A stretch of 64,000 nt of DNA from Doryteuthis pealeii (GCA_023376005.1 CM042145.1:19146431-19210430); one strand, 5' to 3'; positions 19,339-30,400 are shown, counted from the stretch's first letter. The notes: generated from the letters alone by a model not told the origin. Numbers and translations are program-made.

Positions 19339-21058
19339 AATATATGGTATATGACCAGAGAGAGAAAGAGAAAGAGAGAAAAAGAAGAAAAAGAAAGAAG
19401 AAAAGAAAGAAGAAAAGAAAGAAAGACTAGTACCCGAAAAAAAAAACTAAAAGAACAAAAATAAAAGAAAAGAAGAATTAAATAAGAAAAAGAAAAAAGA
19501 GAAGAAAATACGAAAAAAAAAGGTATACACACACACAGTGAAGAAGACAAGACAATAAGCCACGAAAGTATAAAAGGAAGCAGATCCAAAGATCATAATA
19601 AAGCACAAAGAAACAAGTGAAAGAGCCAGATAAAAAAAACAAACGAAATAAAAGACGACATAGAGGAAACGAAGCAGACACAGAGCAACGGGAATCACAA
19701 GTTATACGACAGAAAGTGCAGAAACAAGAACAAAGCACAGACAAGCCATGAGAGGTAGGAGACCACACTATAAGAGTAGCAAAAACATAGAGAAGTCCGA
19801 CATAAACGGTAACGATAAGACCAGACGTATAGAAAGAGAGGAGAAAAGAAAAAAGCTCGAGGCAACAAGCCTAAATGACAGCACTGAATAGAAGAGTAAC
19901 GTGAGGAAAAGAGTGAACACTACAGAGACGGCGATGCAAAGAAAAACGAACTGGGAGACACGAGAACCAGAAGTAAAAAACGTATGAACACAATACATAA
20001 GTAGTAACAAGAAATAGACACCTGAGGCATCAGACCATCAGAATAGCGCCCAAAAAAGACCCACACATCTCCGCGAATTACGAAAAGCTCCTCGACAAGA
20101 GCATGCAAGCAGACTGACACGAACATAATAAGATAACGGGAGAGAGTCAAGCGTCATAAGAAGTGCGGTAAAACGAAGGCAAGACTATATATGACTAAAA
20201 ACGACATGCTAAGCACCATATTTCCAAATTGCCAATTAAACAGCGATAAGTTACAAAATAGCTGCTATAACACGATGAACAAAGATGTCTAACAAACAAA
20301 AAGAAGGAGCAACAAAGCTCAACTAAACACAACCAACTTACAACAACAGAAAAGCAATATAATAAAGATAGTAAACGACAAAGCGACATAATGCTAGAAA
20401 ACGAGCAAACAAGAGAAGAAGACGTGAGCGAAGAGCAACACCACTACCGTGAGCGGCAAGAACAGCAGACCGAGTGTACAACAGAAAAAGAGACAAGATA
20501 ACTGATGGAAAGACTGAGCTGAGACAAAAGAGCAACGAAGAGATAAAGAAAAGCAACCGCAGCAGTGAGTATCGAGCTAACCAAGTAACAGCAGAGAGGG
20601 GCTATGAAGAACGGTAAAGAAGAGAAGAAAGAGAAAAAGATAGAGTGAGAAGAAGACATAGAAGACAGAACAGAATGAAGAAGAGAAGAAACGCAGAAAA
20701 GGCACCAGAAACAGGGACGCAACACCGGCTAGAATAACGAGTCAGGACATGAGTACTGCGTGCAGAGCTGTATACGAAAAGAAATAAGGGAACAGCACAA
20801 GGCACTGAGAACATACAAAACAAAGATAATCGAGCAAAGAAGAACAAGAAAGTATCAAAAAGGAAATACTGAGGACAGAAAGAGAGAACAAACAAGAAAG
20901 CAGAAAAAGAGAAAGAAGAGAGAAGAAGAGTGATGAAAGAAAGAAGAAAGAGGAGAGAAAGAAAGAAAGGAAAGAGAGAGAGAAAGAAAGAGAGAAAGAA
21001 AGAAAAGAGAAAAAAAGAAGGAAAGAAGAGAGAAAAAGAGAAAGAGAAAGAAAAAAAA
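19339..21058. other. 1.7-kb thymine-poor, purine-rich tract
   Basis: Both ends are GAAA/GAGAAA low-complexity repeats (19355-19430 and 20905-21055). The 1.4 kb between is not a simple repeat but keeps a striking A>G>C>>T composition on the plus strand and shows no homology to other repeats here. Since stop codons need A on the other strand, the minus strand is open in overlapping frames throughout, giving ten spurious Leu/Ser/Phe/Val-rich open frames. It could be a decayed purine satellite or an error-ridden reading of a long GA repeat. Confidence 0.6.
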
Positions 21059-21360
21059 ACAACTCTTTAGCAAGTTTAACATGCAGTTTTCTGTGGTTTC
21101 ATTTATTTTCTAACTAGCCACTTGATATGCAGTAACAAACAAGATGTTTCGTCTCCATTCTAAAGTCTGAATAGAAAACAAGAAGTGTAAAAAAGAAAAG
21201 AAAAACAGTAGAGAGGATATAAATATCCAAGTACACTCTCTTTTTGTCAACTGCTATTATATTTCATTGTATTTTCAGCAGCTACTAAGGCTACTACACC
21301 CATCCTTAACTGATGACATAACAACCCAAGCCTCCCACACAATATATATCATATACAATT

Positions 21361-21475
21361 ACACACACAACATACACATATATACACATATTAACAACAC
21401 ACATATATACACATATACCACACACACACTATATATATACACATTATACACATACATACACACATATACACACTC
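21361..21475. repeat. (CA)n/(TA)n-rich tract
   Basis: Imperfect ACACATATATACAC units. The open frames on both strands (Tyr/Thr/His- and Tyr/Val-rich) are translations of it. Confidence 0.85.
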
Positions 21476-21772
21476 TTTCCCTGTGCTATACATTTCAGCC
21501 AATCTTGAAAACTTAAGAGCTTTCATATAAAAATCATTAAATGAATCAGAGCTTAAATGAAGAATTAAACATTCATAAAACGTCTTCCACAAAATATGAA
21601 AAAGCAATTAATAGTTTCCATTTACACTGCAACAAAATTAAAATATAATTAGGAACAATGATCTTGAAGAAACCATTCATTGAAAAAAATTTCAGAAATG
21701 TCTTCACAAGAAAATTACAATTTCATTTTTCAACAAATATCAAAATATTAAAAGTCAATGAATGTTTTGAGA

Positions 21773-22300
21773 CAAGGATCCACCAAACTTTTTTCACAGT
21801 GGCCAGAATAATTGAAAAATAATGAGCGGTGGGCCACATTATTATTATGTTCAATACTTGCTAGCCAGAATGAAAGCTCTGAGAAAAAGATGTAAAACCC
21901 AATTTATCTTTCCATGTTATATTCATGGATGAGTGGTGTAAGATACACAAAAACAAATTTAACCAACATATTTATTTTTCAAACATTATCAAAGAACCAA
22001 CATTAGCAGAAAAGTTTAGTGAGATTTGTGAAACTGAAGTTTGCCTTTCAAGATATCGTCAATGTTTGGTTTGAATTGCTACATCCAATCAAGAGAATTG
22101 CTTTCAAATGTTTATCAGTCAATTTTGTTCGATGAGTTGATTCCGTAGTCAAGTCCATGAAGATTTAATAAGTTTAATATGATATTCAAATTTAAATGGT
22201 ATCAGAATGTCTCGTGTTCCATATGTTTTAACAAACAAATCACAGTACCATCAGCAGACCTGATAAAATGCCTTCGTGGGCCGTAGTTTGGTGACCCCTG
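21773..22300 (-). mobile_element. hAT-type non-autonomous element
   Basis: Right end, read inward on the minus strand: CAGGGGTCACCAAACTACGG. Left end, read inward: CAAGGATCCACCAAACTTTT. The shared CAxGGxTCxxCCAAACT is a typical hAT terminus. TTTTGAGA occurs on both sides (21765-21772 and, after one extra T, 22302-22309), the 8-bp duplication expected for hAT. No intact transposase frame is seen, so it is a deletion derivative. Confidence 0.8.
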
Positions 22301-22369
22301 TTTTTGAGAGATTAAAAAATTTGTAGAAAAACAATGAAATACTGATGAATATCGGATATATATAATAAT

Positions 22370-22480
22370 ATATAATATAATATATATAATAACAGTATAT
22401 ATAAATATATAATATATATAATATCAGTATATATAAATAATATATAATAATTTACTATTATAATAGTAATATAATAATTA
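22370..22480. repeat. (TATAA)n-like AT-rich tract
   Basis: Imperfect TATAATATATA units. No other content. Confidence 0.8.
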
Positions 22481-22586
22481 AGATACATATATGCTCATAA
22501 TAACTACTTATTCCTGATATGTGGAAAAATGTAGACAAACACAGGATGTTACACTGGATGAAAGCTTATTACTAGTGGTAATGTTC

Positions 22587-22625
22587 AATGCTTAAACGTT
22601 TTGGTTTATATAAACCTCTTCAGGA
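22587..22625 (-). ncRNA. hammerhead-ribozyme relic 1
   Basis: The minus strand reads CCTGAAGA, then a 14-nt self-complementary stem (GGTTTATATAAACC), then AAAACG. This is the hammerhead layout CUGANGA / stem II / GAAA with the essential G12 replaced by A. The same substitution occurs in the relic at 36339. It marks the end of an unclassified retroelement and is probably inactive. Confidence 0.45.
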
Positions 22626-22719
22626 CAATATGATAAAAAGAAGAGAAAAGATTTTTTTGTTGTTCAAAAGGTGATGATGTTTTTGTAAGAAATTATTCTT
22701 GATAATAACTGCCAATGAC

Positions 22720-23250
22720 TGATTATTTTAATGGCATGTCAACACATATAGAGTTATTTTTAGTCTTGAGGTTAAGGAATTGCATTCATTGTATATATCT
22801 ATATTTTTTGTATAATTGATTCTTAAGATTTTTTTTCCCACCAGTTATATGATATCAAGTATTCCTATCTAATACAAATAATTTGCACACTTATATAGTT
22901 TCAAGCTTTCCTATCTAATACATAAATTTATATATATTTGAAGTAATTATTTCTTATTAATAATAATTATTTGCCTACAATTATATGGTTTCAAGTAAGT
23001 AATAATAGATGTCTCCTTCTTTTTCTGATAAAACTGAGTTCATGATAACTTAAAAAATGAAAAACATGAACAAATTGGTTTAAAAAATTTAATAGCTATT
23101 AAGGGGGTACTCCACACTTCCCAGATTCCAGAAATAGAGCCTCACCATCAAATCAGTTATACATACCCAGGACACCGCTTTCTTTTTTTTATTTTTTTTT
23201 GTTAGTGTCTCACCCCTCTGCAGGGATAGTCAGTGTATTCTAAGCCATAA
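22720..23250 (+). repeat. dispersed repeat, family C, long copy
   Basis: Runs from TTTAATGGCATGTCAACACA through the AT-rich lead (repeated CCTATCTAATACAAATAATT-like units) to GGTACTCCACACTTCCCAGA and CTCACCATCAAATCAG. The same order occurs at 38060-38640. Confidence 0.65.
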
Positions 23251-23495
23251 GAGTCATGATAACTTACAAATGAAAAACATGAACCAAATTGGTAAAGAAA
23301 CACGATCTTTATCAGTTATTGTCTGTGTTCTTTTAGATGAAGTGATTTAATAATATATAAGTTAATTTGTACTAATTTTCTTATCTTGTTTGTTTTTTTT
23401 ATTCTTTCTTTTTTCTTTTTCTTTTTAAGCACATTTTTACCTCATACCCTCTAGTCTTCTTTTTTAAGTGTCTATTGTATTCTGTGAATGTCAAA

Positions 23496-23607
23496 TCTTG
23501 CTCTGGGGAGCATGTGCTTTCTCTTTAGACGGGGACAACATTGGAGAATAAATGAATATGACAAGAAGAGAGAGGGTGAAGGAAAACACATGCTCCCCAG
23601 AGCAAGA
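23496..23607. repeat. inverted repeat, perfect 21-bp arms
   Basis: TCTTGCTCTGGGGAGCATGT (from 23496) is exactly mirrored at 23587-23607, separated by about 70 nt. It is probably a MITE remnant. No target duplication is evident. Confidence 0.75.
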
Positions 23608-23740
23608 TAAGATATACTTGGGGGGGAGAAAAAAAAGCGGAGAAGTTATACAGCAGAAATATTGTGATAAAAAAATATTTAAAATATTAGTCCAATTAAA
23701 CATTATCAGTTGGGTTTAACCAAGACAATTAGATATAATG

Positions 23741-24022
23741 CAGTGATGCTGATAGCTTTTTTAGTGCGTCCTGGACACACATATTTGATTGGAATGAGTC
23801 CCCAGCAAAATTTATTGGTCCCAACTAAAGCCATCTAACCCCTAGCTTTTAACCTATCCGTGATTAATTCATTTCTAAGAAACTATTAAAATGTTTTACA
23901 GTTTAGCTTGAAATGGTGAGGGAAGAAAAAATAAAGACACTGGGATGCATGGATATGATTACTACATCCTTTATATTTTTTCTGCGTCAGGGACGCGGGA
24001 TGCATACGTATCAGCATCTCTG
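23741..24022 (+). mobile_element. MITE family B, full length
   Basis: Starts CAGTGATGCTGATAGC and ends GTATCAGCATCTCTG. The interior has the usual family marks. The target duplication is not recognisable. Confidence 0.8.
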
Positions 24023-24231
24023 CAATTATATTGTCTTCAATTTGATTTCAGTGCAAACTTCTTCTTTGGCTTGGCTCTCAATTCTTGCAGAGATGTATCA
24101 GATTTTTACAAAGTGCAACAACATTCTCTATGCTCGACTATTAAAACCAAAAATTAATTGAACTATAGAGATATTAAGGATGATGAAACAGTAAAAAAAA
24201 TCCATCTTAAAACAAGACAGTTTTTACTCAC

Positions 24232-24274
24232 CTCGTCAGAATAGTCACGAGAAGATGTTGAAGAAGGAAGGGGT
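24232..24274 (-). CDS. candidate 43-nt host exon B (DENND1-like, N-terminal)
   Basis: On the minus strand a T-rich tract ending TTTTTTAG is followed by 43 nt, then the donor GTGAGTAA. The frame open through the exon reads PLPSSTSSRDYSDE. The DYSDE end resembles the DYSDQEVL stretch near residue 45 of DENND1A (compared from memory; a DENN-domain exchange factor for Rab35 in endosome traffic). Exon A, 18 kb upstream on the same strand, ends in phase 1, while this frame needs phase 2. If one more C were present in the CCCC run at the exon start, the join would read DPLPSSTSSRDYSDE, which matches the length of the DENND1 segment. Either an extra exon, an assembly base error, or a non-DENND1 origin could explain this. 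Confidence 0.5.
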
Positions 24275-24422
24275 CTAAAAAATAAAATAAAAAATAAAAA
24301 AATAAGAATCATTTTAACAACACCGTTTGAAAAATGCATCATCAAATTGAAACGTGATTCATAAAGGTTTTCAAATGATAAAATCAATTATCATATTTAG
24401 GACAAGTAATTATATTTCTCGA

Positions 24423-24966
24423 ATTTTTGAGATAAGGCTTGATAATTTGTATTATTCAGACTATTGTCCATCATCTTTATGTTATTACACAACATTTCAG
24501 CCGATGCACAACATTGGACACATGACACAATGAATATAGTTATTACTAAGCTTAGCTTAGAATGTTGGCACAAGGTCAGAAGTATGGGCGCCCAATGAGA
24601 ATGGCCTGCAAATCTAGCTTGCTAACCACTACACCATGTGAGGAGTTAATACAGTTATTAAGTAACAGTTATTTTCTAGGCACCAGGTTCAATCCTGGCA
24701 AAGGGCAACAGTAACATAAAATAATTAACATAGCTTAACACTTGTACCGGTCATGGTTAACAGAATGAGAACAATCAAACCCCATGAATTGAAAAAGGGT
24801 TCAGTTTAAAATTCCATGAAGGTTCCCAAGTTTGACAAAAAGTTTCCAGGTTCGAGAAGTGTCCAGAGTTTGACAAGAAATACCTGAAAAAGGCCGGAGG
24901 GCACATTGGCTAAAATGTTGTGTTGTCTAGATAGCAATAAAGATGAGGGCAATAGTCTTAAGTAGA
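24423..24966 (+). mobile_element. family-4 inverted-repeat element with nested SINE
   Basis: The left end has GAGATAAGGCTTGATAATTT then CAGACTATTGTCC; the right end has GCAATAAAGATGAGGGCAAT then AGTC. The left end is the reverse complement of the right, and both match the 89-bp satellite unit. Between them lie GGACACATGACACA (tRNA-like start), a B-box-like GGTTCAATCCTGG, GGTCATGGTTAACAGAATGA, and CCTGAAAAAGGCCGGAGGGC. A SINE family 3 copy is inserted at 24546-24648. Confidence 0.75.
24546..24648 (-). mobile_element. SINE family 3 inside family-4 element
   Basis: Minus-strand copy (sense: CACATGGTGTAGTGGTTAGC ... GACCTTGTGCC). Flanks ATATAGTTATTA (24534-24545) and ATACAGTTATTA (24649-24660) form an 11/12 target duplication, so both ends and the insertion are well defined. 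Confidence 0.8.
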
Positions 24967-25263
24967 TTATCATTATGACAAGGTGTGCCGCAGCACAGAT
25001 TCCTTTGAATCTCTCATGCCATCCACCCCTATCCATCACCCTGGTAGTTCCTCTAGACAGCATCCAGTTTTCGCACAATGATGGATGATGATTGTATGTT
25101 TTTGCTGGTCAATCAAAAACTGGTGTGTCCATGTCTAGGAGTCCATAGGAAACATTGCTAAAGTGTCTATCCTTACTTCTCCAGCAGTGCCTAACATGTA
25201 TTGATCATCTTACTTGGATGTGTTTGTGATGGGAGATAAGTGGCCATACAATTGCAGTAATCT
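24967..25263 (-). pseudogene. non-LTR reverse-transcriptase C-terminal fragment
   Basis: Minus-strand translation in shifting frames gives LQLYGHLSPITNTSK, a broken stretch, CENWMLSRG, and DRGGWHERFKGICAA. These are the LYGHLPPITKTI, D(T)GC..EDLP.AMDDR.GWRERV+.IRA motifs ending many invertebrate non-LTR ORF2 proteins, of the same type as 59510-60300. Several frameshifts and stops make it a dead fragment. Confidence 0.75.
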
Positions 25264-25484
25264 CTACTATTCATTTCTGTTTTAAAGTAAGTAAGGCTTC
25301 TTGGAAATGAAGAGGTTTATTATGATTTAATATTTATTGGAGTATTTATGCAGGTAAGTTCATAGTTGAACAATGTAAAAAAAATATTTATACATACAAT
25401 TGTATGTTATTAGTATATAGATGACCAACCAATTTATTTAAAAAAAAAAAAAAATTGATATTTACATAAAAATAAAATTATGGA

Positions 25485-25572
25485 GATTGTGACATAAATA
25501 AGGGAATTGTGATGTTGATAGTGACATAGTTTCGGTTACAGACCAATACAATCACCATTATAAGTTATATTA
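25485..25572 (-). mobile_element. Helitron 5' end, decayed
   Basis: On the minus strand ATAATGGTGATTGTATTGGT then CTGTAACCGAAACTATGTCA matches the first 60 bases of the Helitrons at 209, 9301 and 28519, with several changes. There is no 3' end. Confidence 0.6.
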
Positions 25573-26041
25573 AAAATATAATGTAGAATATAAAATGCAA
25601 TATACGTGATTAATTTATGCTATAATATGAATAGTGGTAGGAGAGAATTTATGGTTACATTTTTAGGAGAAAAAAAAGAAGAAAATGAATTAAACTGATA
25701 CATTTTTTATCTCTTTAACTCAACAAGCCATTAACTAAATTTACATTTTTGTCACATATACAAAAAAAAATTTTTTTTTTTTTTAAAACAAAATTGTTTC
25801 AAAACACTCATGAGTTTAGGGTTACATTTTTAAAAAATAATATTTCAAATATAAACAAAAATATAAAAAAAATCCTAAAACAAACATTGTAATACACAAA
25901 CTATTAGCAATCTTTTCTTTGTTTTTTTTAAAATTTGATAAGGAATTTGCTAAATTATTTTCCTCTTATCCCCTCTCTTACTCCCTGGTGTTCCTGAAAT
26001 CCTTTTAGTCCAGTCATTGTCCTGGTACTCCTATTAATCTA
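25573..26041. other. AT-rich spacer
   Basis: Homopolymer runs (25760-25785) and AT-rich sequence. No supported feature. Confidence 0.5.
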
Positions 26042-26423
26042 TCTATACATATATAATGGCAGTTGTGTGTATATGTATGTCTGAAGGAAACTTCTAAAAT
26101 AAAACAATTAACAACAAAGTAAATATATATACACATTAAATATCACCAGGGCTTGGTTTTTGAGCAGAAATAATAGAGATTCGATTTATATTCATGAAGA
26201 TAATTAAAAAATAGAATTTAAATGATAACAGCATGGATTTTTTTTTTCATTTAATATTTTAGATAGTAGACATTAACATTTCTTTTCAGGGTGGCTGGAT
26301 CAATGCAAGGTCTATTTTTTTTTTACATAGGGATTTATATGGGGCATCAGTAATAATGGATCTGCGGGACTAACTTTTAAAAAATCCCCTTCTACCCAGG
26401 TGACGCCAGGTAGCCGCTACTAG
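26042..26423 (+). mobile_element. second Helitron-like family, short non-autonomous copy
   Basis: Begins TCTATACATATATAATGGCA after an A and ends CTAG (26420-26423) before a T. A CTACC...GGTAG stem (26392-26396 with 26409-26413) lies 6 nt before the CTAG. All the diagnostic ends are present, but only one copy is seen here, so the call rests on terminal structure alone. Confidence 0.6.
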
Positions 26424-26787
26424 TAGTATATATAACAATGATGTATGTTTGTTACAAAAACGGCATATTTTAGTTCTATTTTTATTAGCGCAAAAAATGT
26501 CCTAACTTAAAGAATAAAGCAATTTTATGGTTCAAATGAGCAATTCTTAATTAAGTATGATATAAAAAATGTCTGTCTAAAGAAGAAATATCCAGATCTA
26601 TTAACTGCTAATTAGAATTGTTTCCGTTGACTTAGTCCACACTTTCCTCCCATCAGATATAGTGGCATACTAGCAAGCTTACTTGGAAATGATTATTATA
26701 ATATAAATTCTATGAGTAGAAAGTGACTTGATATCATGAAAATACCATCAATGTAGGCAATATTTGAGAAGATAATCCTAATGATCT

Positions 26788-27034
26788 TTAACTCTTAATA
26801 TCCCGTTCAGAATTCAGAAGTCCAGAGTCCTATAAGGATTTATATAAAAAAAAAAAATTTTTTTAAATTGCTAAAAATGGCCTTTTCATTTAAAGTTACC
26901 TGTTATTTCCCTTAAAAGAAAGACTTCTAAATATGTTTAATATTACATTTAAACAAAGGCTATCGTTTGGGGCAGATTAGGAAATGTGACTTCTGGCCAG
27001 GTGGAATGTGGTGGCATAGGACATTAAGAGTTAA
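26788..27034. mobile_element. TTAA-flanked MITE (piggyBac-like), copy 1
   Basis: TTAA then CTCTTAATATCCCGTT at the left, ATAGGACATTAAGAG then TTAA at the right. Terminal inverted repeat CTCTTAATxTCCxxT. The interior contains AAAAATGGCCTTTTCATTTA and ACAAAGGCTATCGTTTGGGG. Copies at 43895 and 60442 lie in the opposite orientation. TTAA duplication suggests piggyBac mobilisation. Confidence 0.82.
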
Positions 27035-27052
27035 TGTTAGCATGCACAAAGG

Positions 27053-27305
27053 GCCGGTTTAGCTCAGTCGATAGAGCATTCAACTAGGAACCACAAGATT
27101 CTGTGTTCGATACCGGTCCTCGCCAACTCAGCATATGAGTAGCACAGAGATCTGTGCAGTAAAGTAAGGAGCTGATGGTAGGTGTGGTGGTCCACCTCAG
27201 ACACTAAAATAATCTCCTTGGTCTAGCGCTAGTGAAAAGGGGATAGACTCCCTTGCTGTTTGCCTGATACCAAATTTAGACTACCCCGACAACTTTACTA
27301 CTTAT
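27053..27305 (+). mobile_element. tRNA-derived SINE, family 1, full length
   Basis: Head GGGCCGGTTTAGCTCAGTCG with B box TGTTCGATACCGG, complete body, 3' end CTACCCCGACAACTTTACTA. Confidence 0.9.
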
Positions 27306-27763
27306 TTATATAAGGGGATGATAACCAAGGCTATACCAAGTAAAGGCCTGGCAGCTATACAACTGGAGTCTTTGACTGGAGGCAAGTATGCAATGACTTA
27401 CTAACTTACTACTAACCTAGAATTATTGAGAACATTTCTAACAAAGGACTTGTCAGTGATAACACCAATAAACTAATTAACAACTATACCTATTGCTAAG
27501 TTAGAAGAAATAACTTCATGTCTATTGATACACAAGTTAATGAAATATTTTTCTGCCAGGTTATAAAGCCAAACCAAAATATTTACCTATAAACTATTAA
27601 CTTACTGAGCCCAAAATATTGTCATTTGAAGGACAATCTGAATACACATAAGTCCCGAGTTCAAACTGACTTCACAAAAAAGCAACAGTCTTTTTTATTC
27701 TCTTGCAAAGTCCTCGATCTGGGTGTTTAAACTCACATTACTCTTTCAATGGTTATTTTCTAA

Positions 27764-27907
27764 AACAAAGAGGAACCACTCTTAACTGATAAATTATTTA
27801 TTTATTCATTGATCTACTAGGTAAAAAGAAGTTAGGGTTAGGGTTTAGGGTTAGTTTAATGGGAAAATAAATAAATAATTTATCAGTCAAGAGTGGTTCC
27901 CCTTTGT
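27764..27907. mobile_element. foldback with TTAGGG repeats in the loop
   Basis: The left arm 27764-27806 (AACAAAGAGGAACCACTCTT...TTATTTATTC) mirrors 27863-27907. The roughly 56-nt loop holds GTTAGGGTTAGGGTTTAGGG followed by TTAG (27831-27854), the metazoan telomere motif. No clear target duplication was found. Confidence 0.8.
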
Positions 27908-28240
27908 TTATGTTGGAGTTATAGGATATAACCCTCTCAACATCCTGGCTCTTCAACTGTGCATCTACACCACTTGTAAATCAACCTCAATCGGTTTTGT
28001 ATCTAAAGTTACACACAATGCATGTCACCATGCAAATTCTTTTTGCGGCAAACAACACCTTTTCTCATTAATTCCTTTGTTACACTTACAAATCATATAT
28101 ACAACAATAACAAAAAGATTTGGCATTAAATAGTCCACAAGGGTTGATATGCCATTAAAAAACAACAAAAAAAAAAAAACAAATAACCAACCTATTAATA
28201 GGAATCAATCATTATTTCTTAATTATCAGAAAGCAGAAAA
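27908..28240. other. AT-rich spacer
   Basis: No repeat ends, exons or RNA genes recognised. A short fragment TTGATATGCCATTAAA near 28144 recalls the family C start in reverse. Confidence 0.45.
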
Positions 28241-28518
28241 ATGTATCTGTATGAATCAGAAAGTGATTTAAACTTTTTATAAAAATAAATGAATATAAAA
28301 CAGAAAAAGAATAAAAATAATAATAATGATAATGATAAATGAATATAAAAAATAAATATAAATATGATGATAATAATAAACAAAATAAATAATATATTAT
28401 AATATAATAAAAAATAAATATAATAATAAATAATAATAAATAATAAATAAATATAATAATAAATAATGAATAAATATAATAATAAATAATAATAATAATA
28501 ATAATAAATAAATAAATA
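28241..28518. repeat. (AAT)n/(AAAT)n low-complexity tract
   Basis: Continuous imperfect AATA/AAT units, interrupted by the Helitron at 28519 and resuming at 29159-29235. The minus-strand Tyr/Leu/Ile-rich frame is spurious. Confidence 0.9.
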
Positions 28519-29158
28519 TCTTATTATAATGGAGATTGTGTGTTTGTCTGTCTGTAACCGAAACTATATTACTATACAAGTCACAACTCCCTTTGTTATT
28601 TACATAACATTCTCCATGATTTTATTTTTATTTAAACCTCAATTATTAATAAAATTGTTTTACATCATTAAGACTGTTGACCATATCTACATACTAATAA
28701 CATGCAATTGTATTTATATATACAACAAAATAGCAGATTATAGTGTGAATGCGAAGGCTGATTTGCATATTGATATTAAAAATTTGATTTTAATAAATAT
28801 ATGCTTAGTATTATTGATTTCTAATTGTTTGGTTTTATCTTTTTGAATATGAGCAAAAATCTCGGGGATAAATCTTTAAAAAAATCCATTAACAAGATGA
28901 AATAACTAATATTATTCTTTACTTCCTATTTTAACTAAATAGTTAAATTAGGAAAATTTACCAATGAAAGAGGGGAGTAATGGAAAATGATGGAAGAGTT
29001 ACTTTCAAAGTTGTTCTATTTTTCAATCATACCCCCTCTGTTTGAAATCTTTTTGTCTGCCTTCTTTATTCAGTTTCATTAGCCTTTCCAATTTAATATA
29101 ATATTTCATTACATCAAAACTTAAATACTTGCACCCGGAGGGTGCATATATTTGCTAG
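28519..29158 (+). mobile_element. non-autonomous Helitron, copy 3
   Basis: Starts TCTTATTATAATGGAG, hairpin GCACCC gga GGGTGC at 29131-29145, ends CTAG at 29155-29158. Left flank A, right flank T, within an (AATA)n tract. It is nearly the same length as copy 2 and very similar to it. The 105-codon frame (MEIVCLSVCNRN...) is present in broken form in the other copies and is not a conserved protein. Confidence 0.93.
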
Positions 29159-29239
29159 TAATAATAAATAATAATAAATAAATATAATAATAAATAATAA
29201 TAATAATAATAGTAATAAATGAATATAAAGAATAATGAT

Positions 29240-29575
29240 TAGGCTTGATGATTAGTATTATTTGTATTTGGACACATGGCGTAGTGGATAAAGGAGTTAT
29301 TATAAATGCTGGTCAGGGGCAGCATAATTATTAACACAGCTTAACGCCTCTACCCCGGTTATGGTTAGCGGAATGAGAACAGGATACCCCCGTGGATTGA
29401 ATAAAGGGTTGGGTTCAAAGTTCCGTGATGGCTCCCGATTACGAAAAGAAGGTTCGAGAGTCCGACAAGAAATACCTGAAAAAGACCGGAGGGCACATCG
29501 GCCAAAACATTGTACAGATAACAATGAAGATGAGGACAATAGTCCGAATAATACAAATAACACTTCAAAACCATT
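29240..29575 (+). mobile_element. family-4 inverted-repeat element
   Basis: Left end GGCTTGATGATTAGTATTAT then tRNA-like GGACACATGGCGTAGTGGAT (B-box region lost), body GGTTATGGTTAGCGGAATGA, GATACCCCCGTGGATTGAAT, ATACCTGAAAAAGACCGGAG, GGCCAAAACATTGTACAGAT, and right end AACAATGAAGATGAGGACAA. Open frames on both strands are translations of this repeat, which recurs at 42774 and 45213. Confidence 0.78.
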
Positions 29576-29796
29576 AGTGCTCTCTTTAGTAGCATTAGGA
29601 GACTCAAACAAATATATAATCCTAGAAAAATATATTTGACAATATAATTCTATGCTCTCTTTATGTTAGAATGATGTATTTCAGAAACTAACAAAAATAT
29701 TTAGTAATGAATTTCTGTAAGCCTTTCATTTAACAACATTAAACATTATGAAATAGAAAAAACATCCGCTGAACTGTTATATCCAGTGGAATTTTT

Positions 29797-30400
29797 GGTA
29801 ATTTATGAGGAAGTGGGTCCCGGTCTCCAGCCTCAAAAGTTGCTGCCCGGTGACTATTAAAATAACAACCCAGCTCAGTCTATTCAAAACTATCCATCTA
29901 TCTATCTCAATTTGTTCATATTTATCTATATTACTTTAAATACTAAGATTTGTTTTTTATTCATGTTTGTTTACTGTCTTGTTTTTAGTTTAAATAAACA
30001 ACAATTACGACAAAAAAAGAAGCGACGCCCCCTCCCAAAAAAACATTTACTTGTCGAAAATATCTATCTATCTCCATTTGTTCGTATCTATCTATATTAT
30101 TTTATTTGTTTATCTATCTCAGTCTATTCAAAACTATATATCCATCTTCATATCTAAACAAGAATTACGACAAATTACGATAAATAAACAAGAATTACGA
30201 CGAGCTGGGGTTGTTATTTTGATAGTCACCGGGTAGCGGTTTTTGAGGCAGGAGACCGGGACACACTTCCTCATAAATGACCGAATTTTTAATTTAACAC
30301 AATTTAATTCTTTTAAAATATCTCCATATTCTTGACAATAAGAATCTGAATCATTAAATATTTCCTCCTCCTCAGGAAGTTTGTGTGTAACATAACCTGC
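29797..30400 (-). mobile_element. DNA transposon remnant with inverted arms and transposase scrap
   Basis: The block ATTTATGAGGAAGTGGGTCC...CCGGTGACTATTAAAATAAC (29799-29875) recurs inverted at 30196-30290. Between them are TATCTATC repeats. On the minus strand from about 30400 the frame reads NVAGYVTHKLPEEEEIFNDS, then DSYCQEYGDILKELN, and runs into the arm. VAGYVxHKL is a phrase found near the C-terminus of P-element/THAP9-like and related transposases, so this is best read as a transposase tail, not a host exon. A T-run just upstream mimics a polypyrimidine tract. Confidence 0.5.

Noticed and set aside
19311..21082. Ten minus-strand frames of 64-106 codons, hydrophobic and membrane-like
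   Set aside because: They follow from the near absence of T on the plus strand, which removes stop codons on the minus strand. They overlap in several phases and have no recognisable family.
28529..28846. 105-codon protein shared with 9311-9568
   Set aside because: It lies inside non-autonomous Helitrons. The frame is broken in copy 1 and differs in length between copies, as expected for non-coding repeat sequence.
30290..30400. Possible host exon after a T-rich tract reading GYVTHKLPEEEEIFND
   Set aside because: The frame continues upstream as NVAGYVTHKL, a transposase phrase, and downstream into a repeated inverted arm. No donor site is present.
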